A DNA stretch of 64,000 nt from Camillea tinctor (Eukaryota > Ascomycota > Sordariomycetes > Xylariales > Xylariaceae): positions 81,232 through 145,231 of the forward strand of contig MU394135.1 of assembly GCA_022578605.1 (NCBI GenBank), read 5' to 3'. Within the stretch, counting starts at the first letter, position 1. Each line of letters begins with the position of its first letter. Both the position numbers and the translations under genes were made by a program. Shown here in pieces: positions 10,595-24,309 of the stretch. Under the pieces are notes generated by a model that was not told the DNA's origin, made no database searches, and saw only the letters and a program-made list of their open reading frames with translations.

Positions 10595-13500
10595 ATGGAC
10601 CTCTCGACAAGTTCCCATATTTTTCTTCGGTCTAATTCTAGTTCGGGTATGCCTGGGGTGAAGGTGAGTTACCGGCTTGCTCAGAGGCATTATACCTACC
10701 TACACTCACTGCATCTCGCGATGATGGCCTCGGACATTTTTGGAAAAGGACTAACTCAGATCCCTGCCGTAGCCCAAAGGATCTGCTTCTCTTGCAGCTG
10801 TAATATCAGCTTTTATCCCAACATGGGTATGGCTCCTCCCTCAGAGATGATGCAATTATGGATGGACCTAGGTTGACACAATTTAGGTGACGGGTCTTTT
10901 GTTCGTTGCGATATTTGTTCTTATTCGCAACCGACATAGGAACATATACGCACCTCGCACGTTCATGGGAACCATCCCAGAGAAGTAAGCTGATAACTGC
11001 TCATATACCCCTTGCTGGGCTTCCTAATCATGGGACAGGCACCGAACCCCCTCAGCAAGCCTCTCATATTTCGACTGGCTCCGAACTATGCGAAAACTAC
11101 CAGATAAATTCCTCTTATACAACCAATCCCTAGATTCCTTTCTCTATATACGTTTTCTTCGCACCATCATCTTCATCTGCATGGTAGGATGTTGCCTCAC
11201 CTGGCCTGTTCTATTTCCCGTGAACGCTACCGGTGGCGGCTCTTCGACCGAGCTTGATAGGATCGGTATCGGAAACGTGAAGAAGAGAAACCATTTGTAC
11301 GCTCATGCCATAATGGCATGGGTCTTCTTGGGCTTCGTCATGTTCACTATCGCTCGGGAAAGACTCTGGCTTATAGGACTGCGTCAAGCTTGGACACTAT
11401 CGAAACCAAACTTTAACCGACTTTCTTCGCGCACCGTCTTGTTCCTTTCGGCACCTAAAGATGCGTTGGAAGAAAGTAACATGCATCGTTTTTTTGGTGA
11501 TGGAGCTGTGCGAATGTGGCCTGTTATCAAAACCGAGGTCCTCGGAGTTTTGGTCTCTGAGCGAAACTCTCTAGTCGAAAAGCTGGAAGACGCCGAAATG
11601 TCCCTAATTCGCAAAGCCAACCTGAAAGGAACCCGTAAGAAGATTCTGTCTCAGAATGGGGACGATCTCAGATATGATAATCTGCCAGATACAGTAAAGA
11701 AGTCCATTAGACCCAGACATAAATCCTTAGTTTCCTCTGCGGCTAAAGAAATAGATACTATCGAATGGCTCCGAGAGCAAATCAAGAAAAAGGAAGCAAA
11801 GATCGATGAGATGAGACGAGAACACGAAATCAAAGACACTCATGGAGCAGCAGCAGTCTTTGTCGAGTTCCGAACACATGCTGATGCCCAGCGAGCTACC
11901 CTGCAAGTTACCACCTCCAACCTATTGGCTTTGTTTCCCAAGTATAGTGATGTATCCCCACGTGAAGCTATTTGGGACAACCTTACCATTCCACGTGCAC
12001 GCCGGCTTTCCGAAGAAGGCACCGCCGTAGGTATTGTAATCGCCACAATAGTGTTCTGGTCTATCCCAAGCGGTTTCGTCGGTCTTATATCGAATATCAG
12101 TTACCTAGCGGAGAACTTCGAATGGCTTAAATTCTTGAAGAATCTCCCAGATCCAGTGGTTGGACTATTGTCGGGTCTTGTTCCACCCTTGGTGACAAGT
12201 CTGCTGACCAAATACGTACCTAACATATTCAGATGTAGGTGTTTTGTGATTTATCATCCATGATTAGAGTATGACGCTCACGACTTCTAGACATATTCAA
12301 GACTTTTGGTAGTCCGACGACCACGGTAACGGAGCTCAAAGTTCAGAAGTGGTACTATGTATTCCAAGTGACGCAAGTGTTCCTTGTTACTGCTGTGTTC
12401 TCTGGGGCAGCCACCGTGCTTTCGCAACTAGTCAAGAGTGTTGAGGACCCGATATCGGTTCCGGAACTACTGGCGAGACAGCTACCAAAGTCATCGAACT
12501 ACTACTTGACCTATTTCATCATTCAGGGAACCACATCGGCTGCAGACAACATACTCAACTATACGAGTGTGCTCCAGTATCTCTTCTGTGACTATTTTTT
12601 CGACAAGACGCCGCGGCAGAAATTCAATCGATATACAAGTATGAGGAGCATTGCTTGGGGGAAAGTATTTCCTAAGGTAAGCCTTTACTCTGGGCAAATG
12701 GAAAAGAGAGTACGCTAACAGATTTGGGATGAAGTTCGCGAATTTCGCAATCATTGGTATGTCCATCGTGGGGATTTCTAACTTTGTTCCAGCTGCTGAC
12801 TGAATTTAGCTATTGCCTATTCATGTATCGCGCCCCTAGTCCTTGGCTTCGCCGCTGCTGGTCTCTCGCTTTACTACTTGTCTTACCGGTATAACCTCCT
12901 TTACGTTATTCAGCCCAAGATAGACACGAGAGGTCAGGCGTACACGCTTGCTCTGCAGCATCTCCTTACGGGGGTTTACATAGCAGAGCTGGCTTTGATC
13001 GGTATCTTTGGGTTGAGCCGTGCAACCGGTCCTTCCGTGTTGGCGATTCTGCTATTTCTCGTTACAGTCCTTTATAACTCTCTAATGAACAAATATCTGG
13101 ACCCGCTTGAGAAGTTCCTCCCCACCGACATAAGCTCTTCGTCGGGGGAAGAGGGCGACGAAACAACGCCCCTGCTCTCTAACGCAGAGGAAGGACATGC
13201 TCAAGTGCCGTCGCGCATCCAGCGGCTAGGACAACACGCCCACGTCCCCCCACAAGTGGCACAGCACGTCGTCGACCCTCTGGCTCGTTTCTTCGAACCA
13301 CATATTTTTGCATCGTACGAAGCCATGAAGAAGTGGATCCAAGACTGCGACTTTTACGATGCCGGAGATGATGCTACGGCGTACTCGGCAGAAGACCTGA
13401 GGAAGGCGTATCTTAACCCGGCGCTCACATCACCAACTCCGGTAGTCTGGCTGGCGTCTGACCGCATGGGGGCTAGCAAGAGCGAAGTGGAGGAGAACGA

Positions 13501-13618
13501 ACACAGCGGGTTGAAGGCCAGCGATCAGGGCGCATGGTTGGACGAAAAGGGGAGGGTCAAGTGGAGTGTGGAGAACATAGAGAAGGTGCCGATTTGGAAG
13601 CCGGCTGTAGAGTATTGA
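10595..13618 (+). CDS. CSC1/OSCA-TMEM63-type cation channel (DUF221 family)
   Basis: Seven exons (10595-10663, 10773-10826, 10887-10984, 11039-12234, 12291-12676, 12735-12756, 12810-13618) join to 877 residues with all phases consistent. The family comprises calcium-permeable osmo- and mechanosensitive channels of plasma or internal membranes. The N-terminus is extracellular with TM0 at VTGLLFVAIFVLI, followed by NIYAPRTF and then SLDSFLYIRFLR and CLTWPVLFPVNATGGG, all standard CSC1 blocks. The cytosolic loop contains APKDALEESNMHRFF and AAVFVEFRTHADAQRA. The pore-forming half begins at DNLTIPRARR and contains SYRYNLLYVIQPK. The last 150 residues are a hydrophilic tail ending IWKPAVEY. The 22-nt exon 6 and its AAG acceptor (12732-12734) were chosen because they restore FANFAIIAIAYSCIAP. 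The fungal family has several paralogues, so no symbol is given. Confidence 0.9.
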
Positions 13619-14387
13619 ATTTCAGGGGAAAAAAAAGAGAAGCTATATAGAAATATCCCAGCTACGTACCCGAGGCCTAGTATCTATAAATACGATCCGG
13701 TGGTGATAAATTATCTGTATACCTACCTGTCTAGGTACCTGATATATTAGTTTAAACAAATCCCTAAAAATAAAAGAAAACGAAACTAAACGAAACGAAA
13801 TCGTGATTGGGATTAGATACTCTAAGTACCTTGTATACCTCCAAGACAGTTATAAGATCTGTTCTTAATAAAGTTCTAGTCTAGTGTAGCACAGTGTTAG
13901 CCAATGGGCTCTGAAGCGGAAGCGACCTATCAACTCGGCAGGTGAGCTGAGGTGTAAAGCTATGTGTAAGGTATGGACATACATACTACATAGTACTAAT
14001 ATAGCGAGGTAGTGCAGTAAATTCCAAGACCCGACATATGTTGGTTGCTGCAGGCATGACCTTATCTAGCGCCTGTTATATGGTATTGAGCAAGACAGCC
14101 AACACATCGGTGGTGGTAAAAGAGTGGAACCCGATGCAACAATCCTGGTCCAAGCTTCTTTTGAGTTGTAGGTGAGTTGGTTTAGATGGGTTAGGTGGTT
14201 TAGGTACTTGTTTAGTGTGGCTAGCCTCGTCGCGCCTCCCGCCGAAAACAGCAGAACAGTGTGTACATGTACATTGTACATGCAGCTAAGTACCATAACC
14301 TAGCTAAGTACCAGCGCGGCAACCTTTTTGCATCAAAGAAAAGTACCTAAACTTTGAACTTCTCACGACCGCCAACATTTTCTCTTC
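13619..14387. other. Intergenic stretch upstream of the nuclear-pore gene
   Basis: AT-rich spacer between the channel gene and the Mlp1 promoter. Palindromic CTAGGTACC-type motifs occur near 13730. No gene supported. Confidence 0.5.
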
Positions 14388-14640
14388 CCTTTTTCTTTTT
14401 TTTTCTTCTTTGCCGTGTCCATCTCTCTCTCTCTCTCTTCCCTCTCCCAATAAACCCGTTATTGTTTCCCCTACCACGAAACTTGCATCTTCTCTCGGGT
14501 TACGGACTGAACTGGTTACTATTAATATTTTTTTTTCTGACAAGTTCTTCCATTTATTTTCTTTTTATTTTCTTTTTCTCTTTTCCCATATTCCCAATTC
14601 CATCCATTCCTTTGATCAAAATTTCTTCTTTACATCCAAC
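14388..14640 (+). promoter_or_regulatory. Pyrimidine-rich leader upstream of Mlp1
   Basis: A long plus-strand C+T tract including CTCTCTCTCTCTCTCTTCC precedes the start codon by 200-450 bp. Such tracts are common core-promoter or 5' leader elements of strongly and constitutively expressed fungal genes. An in-frame upstream ATG at 14758 exists but the family usually begins with the MAAADVDLG-type sequence at 14842. Confidence 0.4.
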
Positions 14641-14841
14641 AACATTCTCAGGCAGGCCCTCACAAATTGACTGGCCTCCATCTACACCGCGACAACATAT
14701 TTCCCGTCAATCGCCTGATTTACATCATACCATTTCCTGCCTACCGTACTATTTGCCTTGTTATCTGGTCGCGATACCTTTCTGCACCCGCATCCGAATA
14801 CGCCCCATGAATCCCACATCGCGAGCGCGTACTTGACAAGC

Positions 14842-17800
14842 ATGGCTGCTGCCGACGTGGACTTGGGTTACCTGGCCACCCATTTGGGTGTGCCCGAGAC
14901 GAACCTCTCGACCATCGCCACTAATCCGACAGCCGATCTCGTCAACGCTGTGTTGTCCGCCGTAGCTGCGAAGGGCCATGAGTTCGATCTGTTGTTTTCC
15001 CAGAAGGTACAGCTGGAGGTGGAACTAGAGACCTCTGTCCGAGGTGCCGAGGCCCAACGCGATGCGAGCAACGAGAGGGCCAAGAAGGCCTTGAAGGACG
15101 TGGAGGAGATACGTCGAAAGCTCAAGGAAGAAGGTACGCAGCATATCAACCAAATAAATAAACACCGCTCTCCCTAACCGGTGCTTACATGCAAACAGAG
15201 ACTACGCGCCAATCCCTAGAGAACGAACTGCAGACAATCCGGTCTTCTAGCTCGACCTCCCAGTCGGAAATCGATACACTCCGGGCTCGCATCGCATCTC
15301 TCGAGACGTCAAATCGCGAGTCGCTCGCCATAATCGACACCAAGAACTCCGCAAATGATACGCTTTCTCAGGAGTTGCAGGCACAGCACCAGAAGAACAT
15401 CAAGCTGACCCAGGAGATCTCTGCCTTGCAACAGTCGGTTCAAAATGCGAACAACGCGGCTAACACTTCCAAGTTCCGCGAGCAGTCTCTTCAGCAGCAG
15501 CTTGAGATGGCCCAGCGTAGTGCTGATTTCTTCGAGAACGAACTGAAGACCAAGACAGCCGAAGCCCTCAAGTTCCGCAAAGAGAAGGGTGCTCGTATTG
15601 CTGAACTTCAACGCCTGAACGAGGATGCAGCATCCAATATCGAGTCGCTTAAACGTACCGAACAGCAGCTTCGCCAACGCCTCGAGGAAGCACAAAAGAA
15701 AGCCGACGAAGCTCTAACTAAGGTACAGCAGCTACAGGAAGCTGCAGGCCGCCGAGAGGAAGACTTCCGACAAGAATGTGATGGACTTCGGCGGCTGATT
15801 GATTTGAAAGAGCAGCAGACTGCCACCCATAAGAACAGAGTTCAAGAGGTGGAGGCTAGAGAGGAGCAGATCAAACGGGAATGCGAGGACCAAGTGCACA
15901 AAATTAACGAAGAGCTTGCCCGAGCCAACATGGATAAAGAAGAACTTACCCAGGCCAACGACTCTCTACAAGCTGAAATTGGTCGCCTGGAGGCTATAGT
16001 CGCCGGAACTTCTCCTGGCCACCCTGGATCGGCTCCTCAGACACCACGAGCCACCAATGGATCATCCGTGTACCGCGCTGGCTCTCCTTTCGCGACTCCG
16101 GGTTCTGCGCGGAAGACTCTGTCTGCTACCCAAGCTTTGGAGGATTTCTACAAGATCAAAGGTCAACTCAACGCCGAGAAGCTGCGTAGCAACAATCTTG
16201 CCAAGGAACTGGATGACGTTATCGAGCAGCTGGAAGCTAAAGGTCCCGAGCTTGAAGAGCTGCATGCCGAGAACGAACGTCTTCAGCAGGAGATCAAGAA
16301 CATGTCCCATCTGTCCGATGAAAGCTTCCGCGAACGAGATGCCGCCAAGAAGACAGCACGTAAAGCTGAAGCTGCCGCCTCGCAAGCCCAGGCGCAGCTC
16401 AACATCCTACGTAACCAGATACGCGATCTTAGTGCCCAGGTCCAGATGCTGACTTTCAACACGTACTGTCATGAGAAGGGCTTGGATAAGATCACTATGG
16501 AGGAGACTCTTCACCTTCAAAAACTGGAAAGGGGCATGATTGACGGTCAAGAAATGGATGAGCCCTCTGATGTACACAGCATGATACTGCAGCGCCTCGT
16601 CGTTTTCAAGGATATCCAAGAACTTCAGGAGAAGAACGAACAGCTACTTCAGGTGACTCACGAGCTTGGTCAGAAGATGGAAAGCGAGGAGGCAATTGCC
16701 GAGAAGAACCAAGCGGTCGAGGATCATAAGGAACGTCTACGGCTGCAACAAGAGCTGGAGATCTTCCAGGATACCCTCAGAGGATTCCAAATCAAGACAG
16801 AAAGCATCACAAAGGAGAGGGACATGTTCCGCCGAATGATCGAATCGAGGGCATCTGCCGAAGAGTTGGCCTCTGCCCTGGGCCGCCCGCCCCAGGATGG
16901 TATTCTTGCTAGCATCGAGCAGAATACCGCCATGGTGGATGATACGGACGACTACACGACCCTACTTCGTGATCTCCAGCAAAACTTCGACCAGTACCGG
17001 AACGAGCAGACTGTTGATCGTAAGACGATGAGGGAACAAATTGAGAGACTTTCGACCGAGCGAAACTCTCTACAAGCCGAGGTTTCTAAGATTGCCAGCC
17101 AGCTATCGCTTGCCTCTGAGAGATATGAAATGCTTCAGTCCAACTACGTGGCCCTTCAAAGTGAAAACAAGGAGCTGCAAAAGAGGAACCAAATCATGTC
17201 TGAGTCTGCTGCCAAGCAGGATATCAGAACGCAGCAAGTCGCCGAGGATCTGGTGGAGGCGCGAGGCCTGGTCGAGAGCATGCGGAGCGAGAACGCGAAT
17301 CTGAAAGCCGAGAAGAAGTTGTGGAAGGACATCCAGGACCGGTTAAGCCAGGATAACGAGAATCTGATCCAAGAGAAATCTCGTTTGAACGGGCTCTTGG
17401 CTACACAACAGACTCTTCAAAATGAACGAGAGCTCGGCGAGTCGGAAGCGAAACGACGCCTTCAGGCCCAGATCGATTCTTTAGAGGTGGAATTAAACAC
17501 TACTAAGCGGAAGCTAGCAGATGAGGTTGAAGAGGCCAAGAAGGCTCAGCTACGCAAGGAATTCGATTCTCAACAATCTCAGAAGCGAATCGATGAGCTG
17601 ACTGCTAACTTGAGTCAAATCCGGGAAGAACTCGTGGCTACGAAGACAAGTCGCGATCATCTTCAAACCCGAGTCGATGAACTTTCTATACAACTTCGTA
17701 GCGCCGAGGAGCGCGCCGAGCGACTTCAGCCCCGACCTACTCCAAGACCTGCTGCTCCTACCATGAACGGAGCCGAGCCCGGTGCCTCTTCAGTCGATAC

Positions 17801-20800
17801 AGATGAACGTATCCAGGAATTAATCCATGAGGTGACGGATCTCAAGCGCGAGCTTGAAATAACGAAGTCCCACCTCGAAAATGCCCAAAGCCAGACCGAA
17901 AGATACAAGGAATTAAGCCAGGCTTCCGAAGAGGAATTAGAGAAGTTGATGGCTATACAAGAGCAGTACACGCAACAAATGGATTCTGAGCTATCTGGCA
18001 AGGATGCAGCAATCAAGGAGCTAGAGCAGCGAGTGGAAGACCTTTCTTCTGAGTTAAATAGGTCGAATACCGAACTATCCAGCATACGCGATTCCCAGGC
18101 CGAGGTGGCCCGCCGGTTTGAGGATGAAAAGGCAATTCTAGAGGAGGAAGTGAAGCGTCTAAAGGACGAGGAGGAGCGCTATACAGCATCATCTCAGTTC
18201 CATCAGCAGGATCTGAGAGCACAGGCCGAAATTGCCACCAGTGCCCAACAAGCCTACGAAAGCGAAGTCATGAAACATGGAGAGACCGCCAAAACGTTGT
18301 CGAACATCCGTGGTGAATACAACGAGCTCAAGACTTCCGTTGCCACATGGAAAGCTGAGGCCGAATCTGCCAAGGCTACCTTGCTGCAAAACGAAAGCTC
18401 CTGGGATGAGCGTCGGCAAAGATTCGAGCGCGAACTCGAAGAGCTTCGTGCTCGTCGAGACGATGCTAATGCCCAGAACAAGTTACTCCACGAGCAGCTC
18501 GAGAATGTAACTGCGCAAATTTCGGCTTTGCAACAGTCTCGAGCATCGAGCGGCGAAACACTTGATCTAATTTCGTCTCAACCTAGCGGCACCGACACCG
18601 ACAAGTTCAGAGAATTGAGCAACTACTTGCGCCGTGAAAAGGATATCTTGGAGGTCCAGTACGACTTGAAGGTCCAAGAAGCACGGCGACTACAACAACA
18701 ATTGCAATATGCACAATCTCAACTCGATGAGGCCAGGCTCAAACTTGAGCAGGAACGCCGATCCCATGGCGACAGCGACCGCAGTTCTATGGCTCACAAG
18801 GACCTCATGAGCAAACTTGAGGAGCTCAATCTCTTCCGTGAGAGTAGTGCGGCTTTGCGCGCCGAAGCTCGTCAAGCACAGGCCCAGCTAACCGAGAAGA
18901 ATGCTAAAGTAGCAGAATTAGAGGCCCAGATTCAACCACTAGAGGCTCAGATTGAAGAGCTCCAGAGCCAACAATCCTTCAAGGATGCCGAAATGAAGCA
19001 GCTTCACGAGGACCGCGACCGTTGGCAAAAGCGAACTGAGGATATTCTTTCAAAACATGGCCGAACAGACCCGGCAGAAGTTGAGGAGCTGAAACAGCAG
19101 GTGGCTAGCCTTGAATCAGAGCTGAACACCTTACGGGAAGCTGAGGGCCCTCTAAAGGAACAGCTTAAACAGCTCGAGGAGACATATAAAGCCGAAAAGG
19201 CACAGTGGCTAGAGACTCGCGAGAAACTGATCAATTCGGCCAAGGACCGATCCAAGACGCTGACAATCGCCAAGAACGAGATTATTGTCCAAAGAGATCA
19301 ATTGCAAACTAGACTAGACGAGGTCAACCGCGAGTTATCGACTACCAAGCAGGAATTAGATGCCTCTAAGCAAGAACGAGTCGCCTTCGAGGAGCAAATC
19401 ACAAACTTCAAACGACAGGTTGATGCCCTCCGAGAAGAAGCTCAAGCGCGCAAGAACCCCGCCCCAGTGGCCCCGGTTGCCGCCCCTGCAGAGACAGATA
19501 ATACGCAAGCATTATCCGATTTGCAGAATCAGTTGGCAGAGACACGCAGAGAGTTGGAAAACGTCACATCTCAAAAAGCCAAGGTCGAAGAAGAGCTGGC
19601 GAATGTTCGTAGCCAGCTTCAGACGGCGGTTTCGGAGAGAGATCAGGCTATTGCCAATGCACAGGCACGTGCTACCAACGGCGACTCTCCAATGGAGAAT
19701 GGTGGAGAAGCATCCCAGGCTACGGCTGCTGCTCCGGCGGCTACACCATTGTCAGATAGTGAACGCCAAGCTCTAGAGGAGAAGATAGCTGCTGCCACCG
19801 CTAAGGCAGCTGAATGGGAGGCAAAGGCCAAGGAACTCGACGAGAAACACGACATAATTGTTAAGACAAGGAGTGATAAGATGAAGGAAGCTCTGAATAA
19901 ACGTCTCAATGATTACAAGACACAGATGGACCAAGAACGAAATCAACTACAGCAAGACAAGGATAAATTAGAGGCTGATTTCAAGCTACGCATGGAACAG
20001 GAGCGAAAGATATGGGAAGTTGAGCATTCCATGAACCCTGGTGAGGCTAAACCTCCCAGCACGCCTACACAACAACAGCCTAAGCCCGAGCCCTCGGTTG
20101 GAACTCCTACTAGTTCCACACCAGACCTCAGCAATTTCAACGACAAAGACATTCGAGATCTTGTTTCCACGAACCTAACTATTAAGAGTATTGTGCAGAA
20201 CAATATCAAGAGCAAGCTAGCTGTAGAGACTAAGAAGATGCGCGAGGAGCAGGAGAACGCGATGAAAGCAGAATGGGAACAGAAGCTCAATTCGGCACGC
20301 GAGTCTGCAACTCAGCTTGCTACGTCTAAGATGAACCTCAAACTCAACATGACTGAGAACAGGGCTCGTACGGCTAATGCTAAGCTGGAAGTTGTCGAAA
20401 CTGCTGCGAAGGAAACCCCACAACGCCCTGTAGGGGAGGTCTGGGAGATTGCGAAAAACGCAAAGCCTCCGCCACCAGCCCCTAAACCAGCTCCCGCGCC
20501 AGCCCAGGTTCCGGCCGCAGGTGCAGCGTCAACATCAGCAACTGCTTCCGGACCAACACCTGGAGCAACACCTGCAACTAGTATGTGCATGTCTATGAAT
20601 TAACGAAGATGTATAAGCTAACCTAAGAAACAGCAACTCCTCCGCAGGCGACAAATATGAGCACAGCTTCGCCGGCTCAAGAGTCAAAACCGGCCCTCCC
20701 AAGTGGTCTAGTCAAGCCGGGTACAATCTCGGGCAATGCTCAACTACCGAATAACCCATTTGCGAATGCTCAGCAGGGACAGGGTCCTTCGATACCGAAT

Positions 20801-21133
20801 CCATTTTCGCAATCTACGCAATCAAATCCTCAGCAACCAGCTAACTCAAACCTGCCACAACCCGCACAGCCGGGTGGCGCGTCTCAGCTCCCGATGAAGA
20901 CATCTGGTCTTCCACTTCCCGGAGGACAACGAAGAGTAAGCAATCTTGCCCAGCCCCGGGGCGGTGGTCGGGGTGGTGGACCCAACCGTGGAGGTCGTGG
21001 CGGGGGTCAGCAAGGACGGGCTAGCCTTAATGCTTCGGCCGAGACCTTCCAGCCCGGGAACAAGCGCCCTAGAGGCGACTCGGAAGCGGGCAATGGCCCC
21101 AAGAGAGCTAGAGGAGGCGGTGGTCCGCAGTAG
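14842..21133 (+). CDS. MLP1: Nuclear-pore basket protein Mlp1/Tpr
   Basis: Three exons (14842-15133, 15199-20580, 20634-21133) give 2057 residues, in the size range of Tpr/Mlp1 (about 1900-2300). The protein forms the filaments of the nuclear basket and acts in mRNA export quality control, telomere and chromatin anchoring and spindle checkpoint tethering. Residues 30-1700 are almost continuous heptad-rich coiled coil, broken by short proline-rich linkers (for example SPGHPGSAPQTPRATNGSS near 290). The MLP/TPR central segment lies around residues 1050-1200, and a conserved late block DLSNFNDKDIRDLVSTNLTI precedes the tail. The last 350 residues are low-complexity: P/A-rich, Q/N-rich, then GGGRGGGPNRGGRGGG and the basic nuclear-localisation-like NKRPRGDSE...GPKRARGG. 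The second intron is a small GTATGT..CAG intron within the A/P-rich tail. Housekeeping gene; confident. Confidence 0.95.
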
Positions 21134-22171
21134 TGAAGTTGAATGATGAAGGGATCGGGGAAGAAATCAAAGCCACAAACTGTGTATCATAAAGTGTAAT
21201 ATGGTGGATAGTGGATAAAGGGGGGGCAGGGAGGGTTAGGCTCTCTGGCTAATCAATCATGGGATACGGTCATATGCTTATCTTATTTCTTTTCTCAAGT
21301 GAAAAAAATGAAGGGGAAATAAAAATTATTGATGAAAGATATTGCGGTCTTATTCTTTAGTAATGGTATCTCGCGGTCTAGGGGGTGAGAGGATGGACGT
21401 TGAAGCTGGGAGAGATATTTATTTATGCAAGCTTGGCGCCTAACTACGGAAAGGCGTGTGTGAATTGGTATTACTTCAGGTTTGCTATGTTACGCTGTGC
21501 TGTGGCCCTGATTAGGCAAAATCTGGAAGTGCGGCTTAGAGTAGGTATGTGAATGAAACATTATTTTTCTCTTTTGTGCATACCTTGTCTACTTTGAATG
21601 TGATTTTAGTGGGTTGTGCTAGTTAGGAGTTGGGCGTAGGTGTATGACATGTCTCCATCACGAGTCTTATCCGTGCCCTTCTCTTAGTACGCTAAGTAAA
21701 TACTTCAGATATTCGCGGCGGATACTCCAGATGTCGGATACTAAGTAAGTCAACTACCTCTGCCTAGAGTCCTTATGAAACAAGTAAAATTAAGAAAACC
21801 TGACATTGACTGTGCTATTATAGGGCTATGTATGCACTCCCATATCATCAAAAATCTCCCATGGATTTTCGCATGAAATCTCATAAAATTCATAAAAGTT
21901 CCCATTTTCCATGACATCCAAAAATTCCCACGAAGTCCCATAGCTTATGTTTTCCTCCCATGAACTCCCACGTCAAGGTTTTGCGGGACATATTATGAGA
22001 GAAACGAGTTCCCATAATGTCCTATTGTACAGCCATATACCTAAGTTAGGTAGTTTTGCATGCATGCCAACCGTTTATGCAAGGGGGACTTGACCATAAA
22101 TCGAATAGTCCACGCAATATTCCAACCAATTATTCATGGCCACTCCTGTAATATACCCTTCAAGACGTAAG
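21134..22171. other. Gene-free stretch with short CCCAT-type repeats
   Basis: About 1 kb without a supported gene. Between 21830 and 22010 short phrases such as TCCCAT and AAAATTC recur irregularly, which gives a weakly repetitive look but no clear unit. Confidence 0.45.
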
Positions 22172-24309
22172 TCATACTTGCTCTTGATTTTTACCCCAAT
22201 GCTTCGCCAATCTGTCCCCATCCAAATGGTGTTCAGTCTCGAGGTCCCTAGTCATGTCGACATTTTTGACGAAAACAAGTGAGATAACCAAAGCCACAAC
22301 AGAAATGGCCAAGTAAAATGAACAGACACCCATAAATCCATATTTGTATGAGTCAATAATGTTCCTCCAAAAGTCATCATGTGGCAGAGTTTTCAAGACA
22401 CCGATATAGCTTTCAGCTTCCTTCGCGATCTCCGTGTCAAGACCAAGCCATTGAAGCTTTAGCGCCATGACGTTCTGGAACGTGGTGCCGCCAATTCCAA
22501 CTCCGAGCGCCATGCCAAATTGACGGACAAAGGCGTACATAGCAGCAGCAGCAGCTTCATCACCAGGCTTGCACATCGCCTGTGAGGCGAAGTTTTGAGC
22601 GTTCAGGACGATACCATGCCCGGAGCCTATAATCAGGAGAGTGATGACCCACACTTCCGCACCGTCGTTTGTAGGCCATATGAGATACAGACCTGCGCCA
22701 ATACTTGCTATACTACCATTAGCTAACGCTAACTAATAGCAATGGGGGACGGAATTGATGATAGTTGTACATACCAAAAAGCCAGCCAATGCAGATAGGC
22801 CAACGGTAGTTGTTGAAGTAGGACACAATACGCCCGCTTACAATACCCCCTATGGTCACAGTGAGAAGCGAAGCCAATATCGCTATACCTGCATCGAGAG
22901 CGGTGTAGTTCTTCACAGACAGAAAGTAAAATGGTGTGCTAGATAAGAGGTTAGAATTATGGTGTTGGGAAATGAGAAGTTGAGTTGTAGGGAATCTTAC
23001 TAATAAAGTAATCCGTACATCTATAATAACTTACGATTAGCTAGAAAGACATGAGAGGCGAGGAAGACAGAAACATACCACTAAGCCTTGGATGCATCCG
23101 GCTACATAAGTGCAAGCCGAGGTGGTGTCGTGATATAGGCTTCGGCGGAGGAATGGGTACTTTGCATAGTTGCTTTCATATACTGCGGTAGCCAAAAGGC
23201 CCGCAACCCCTATAATCAAGGGCGCAAGAGTCTGAGCACTGCCCCAAGCATACTATTTTCATGTTGACCACCCACCAATTAGCATATCTACATGATAGGA
23301 CTTGTCTTTATAAAGGAGATGTTCGACTTGGAAAAAAAAATTGATTCAGACATACCTGCGAACCACCCCAAGAGATCGCCACGAGGAAAGAAGTAGCAGA
23401 GCCCGTAAACAGGGCACCCCCCACCCAGTCAATCCTCGCGACCTTCTCCCTCGCCGTCGCCGCCTTGGGCCTCAGCGTCAACAGATACGGTATAGCCACG
23501 AGCCCAAACCCGCAGAACGGGAGCATGATGTAGAACACCCAGCGCCAGGTGCTGCGCTGCACGACCGCACCGCCGATAATCGGGCCAACGGAAAGCCCGA
23601 ACGCCCACGCCGCCAGGCTGTGGTCAAGCGAACATATATATATTAGCCATCGCAGCACCGAGCCAGGTGTACACATCACTCACGTCACGCCGTACCACTT
23701 GGGCCGCCACCGCAGCGGCACGATGTCCGTCTGCGTCACGAGCCCCAGCGCGTGGATCCCCGCGCCGCCCACGCCCTGGACGCTGCGCCCCGCGAGCAGC
23801 GTCGCCATGTCGCCCGCCGCCGCGCAGCATATCGTGCCGACCAGGAACGCGCCCAGCGAGAAGGTCAGGCAGATCGGCCGCCCCACCACGTCGCTCACCG
23901 CGCACAGGAACGGCATCGACACTGCGTTCACCAGCAGGTACGACGTCCCGATCCAGAAGGCTTCCGTGGCGGACCCGCCGATGTCGCTGACGATGTGCTG
24001 TGGGCAGGGTTAGTGGGAGGGAGGTATGGGGGGAGATAGGGGGGAGGGGGGATAGAGGATAGGGGATAGGGGAAGGGGGAGGCGCACATTGAGCGTGGTC
24101 ACTATGATGCTGGCGTCGAGCGCGACGATCATGCTTATTATGGCGAGGGTGTAGATGATGGCTTTTTCGTGCGTGGAGGGCTTCCATTCTTCGTCTTTTT
24201 CCTTCGGCGGTTCGTCGACGAGTGTGGTGATGGATAGCTCATGGCTGGGTTTGGGCGCACTGGGCGCGGGCCCTTCATGGATGGATAGTGAGGTGAAGGA
24301 GGCTGGCAT
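22172..24309 (-). CDS. MFS drug:H+ antiporter, DHA2 (14-TM) type
   Basis: Seven exons (24088-24309, 23684-23997, 23356-23617, 23252-23079, 23020-23001, 22938-22775, 22707-22172) join to 563 residues in frame. The product is a proton-driven exporter of toxic compounds or metabolites in the plasma membrane. TM1 contains IIYTLAIISMIVALDASIIV, with the family's LDASIV-type motif. Motif A is FLCAVSDVVGRPICL, the RGVGGAG-like block appears as SVQGVGGAGIHAL, and the antiporter motif C is WAFGLSVGPIIGGA. Exon 5 is only 20 nt long. The first intron has a GTGCGC donor, which is weak but is the one that keeps frame with NHIVSDIGGSATEAFW. Exons 2 and 3 are very GC-rich compared with the last two exons. 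Substrate unknown; no biosynthetic cluster is next to it. Confidence 0.88.

Noticed and set aside
23549..24187. Long overlapping frames on both strands in the GC-rich part of the DHA2 carrier
   Set aside because: Only the spliced minus-strand frame shows MFS motifs; the others are shadows.
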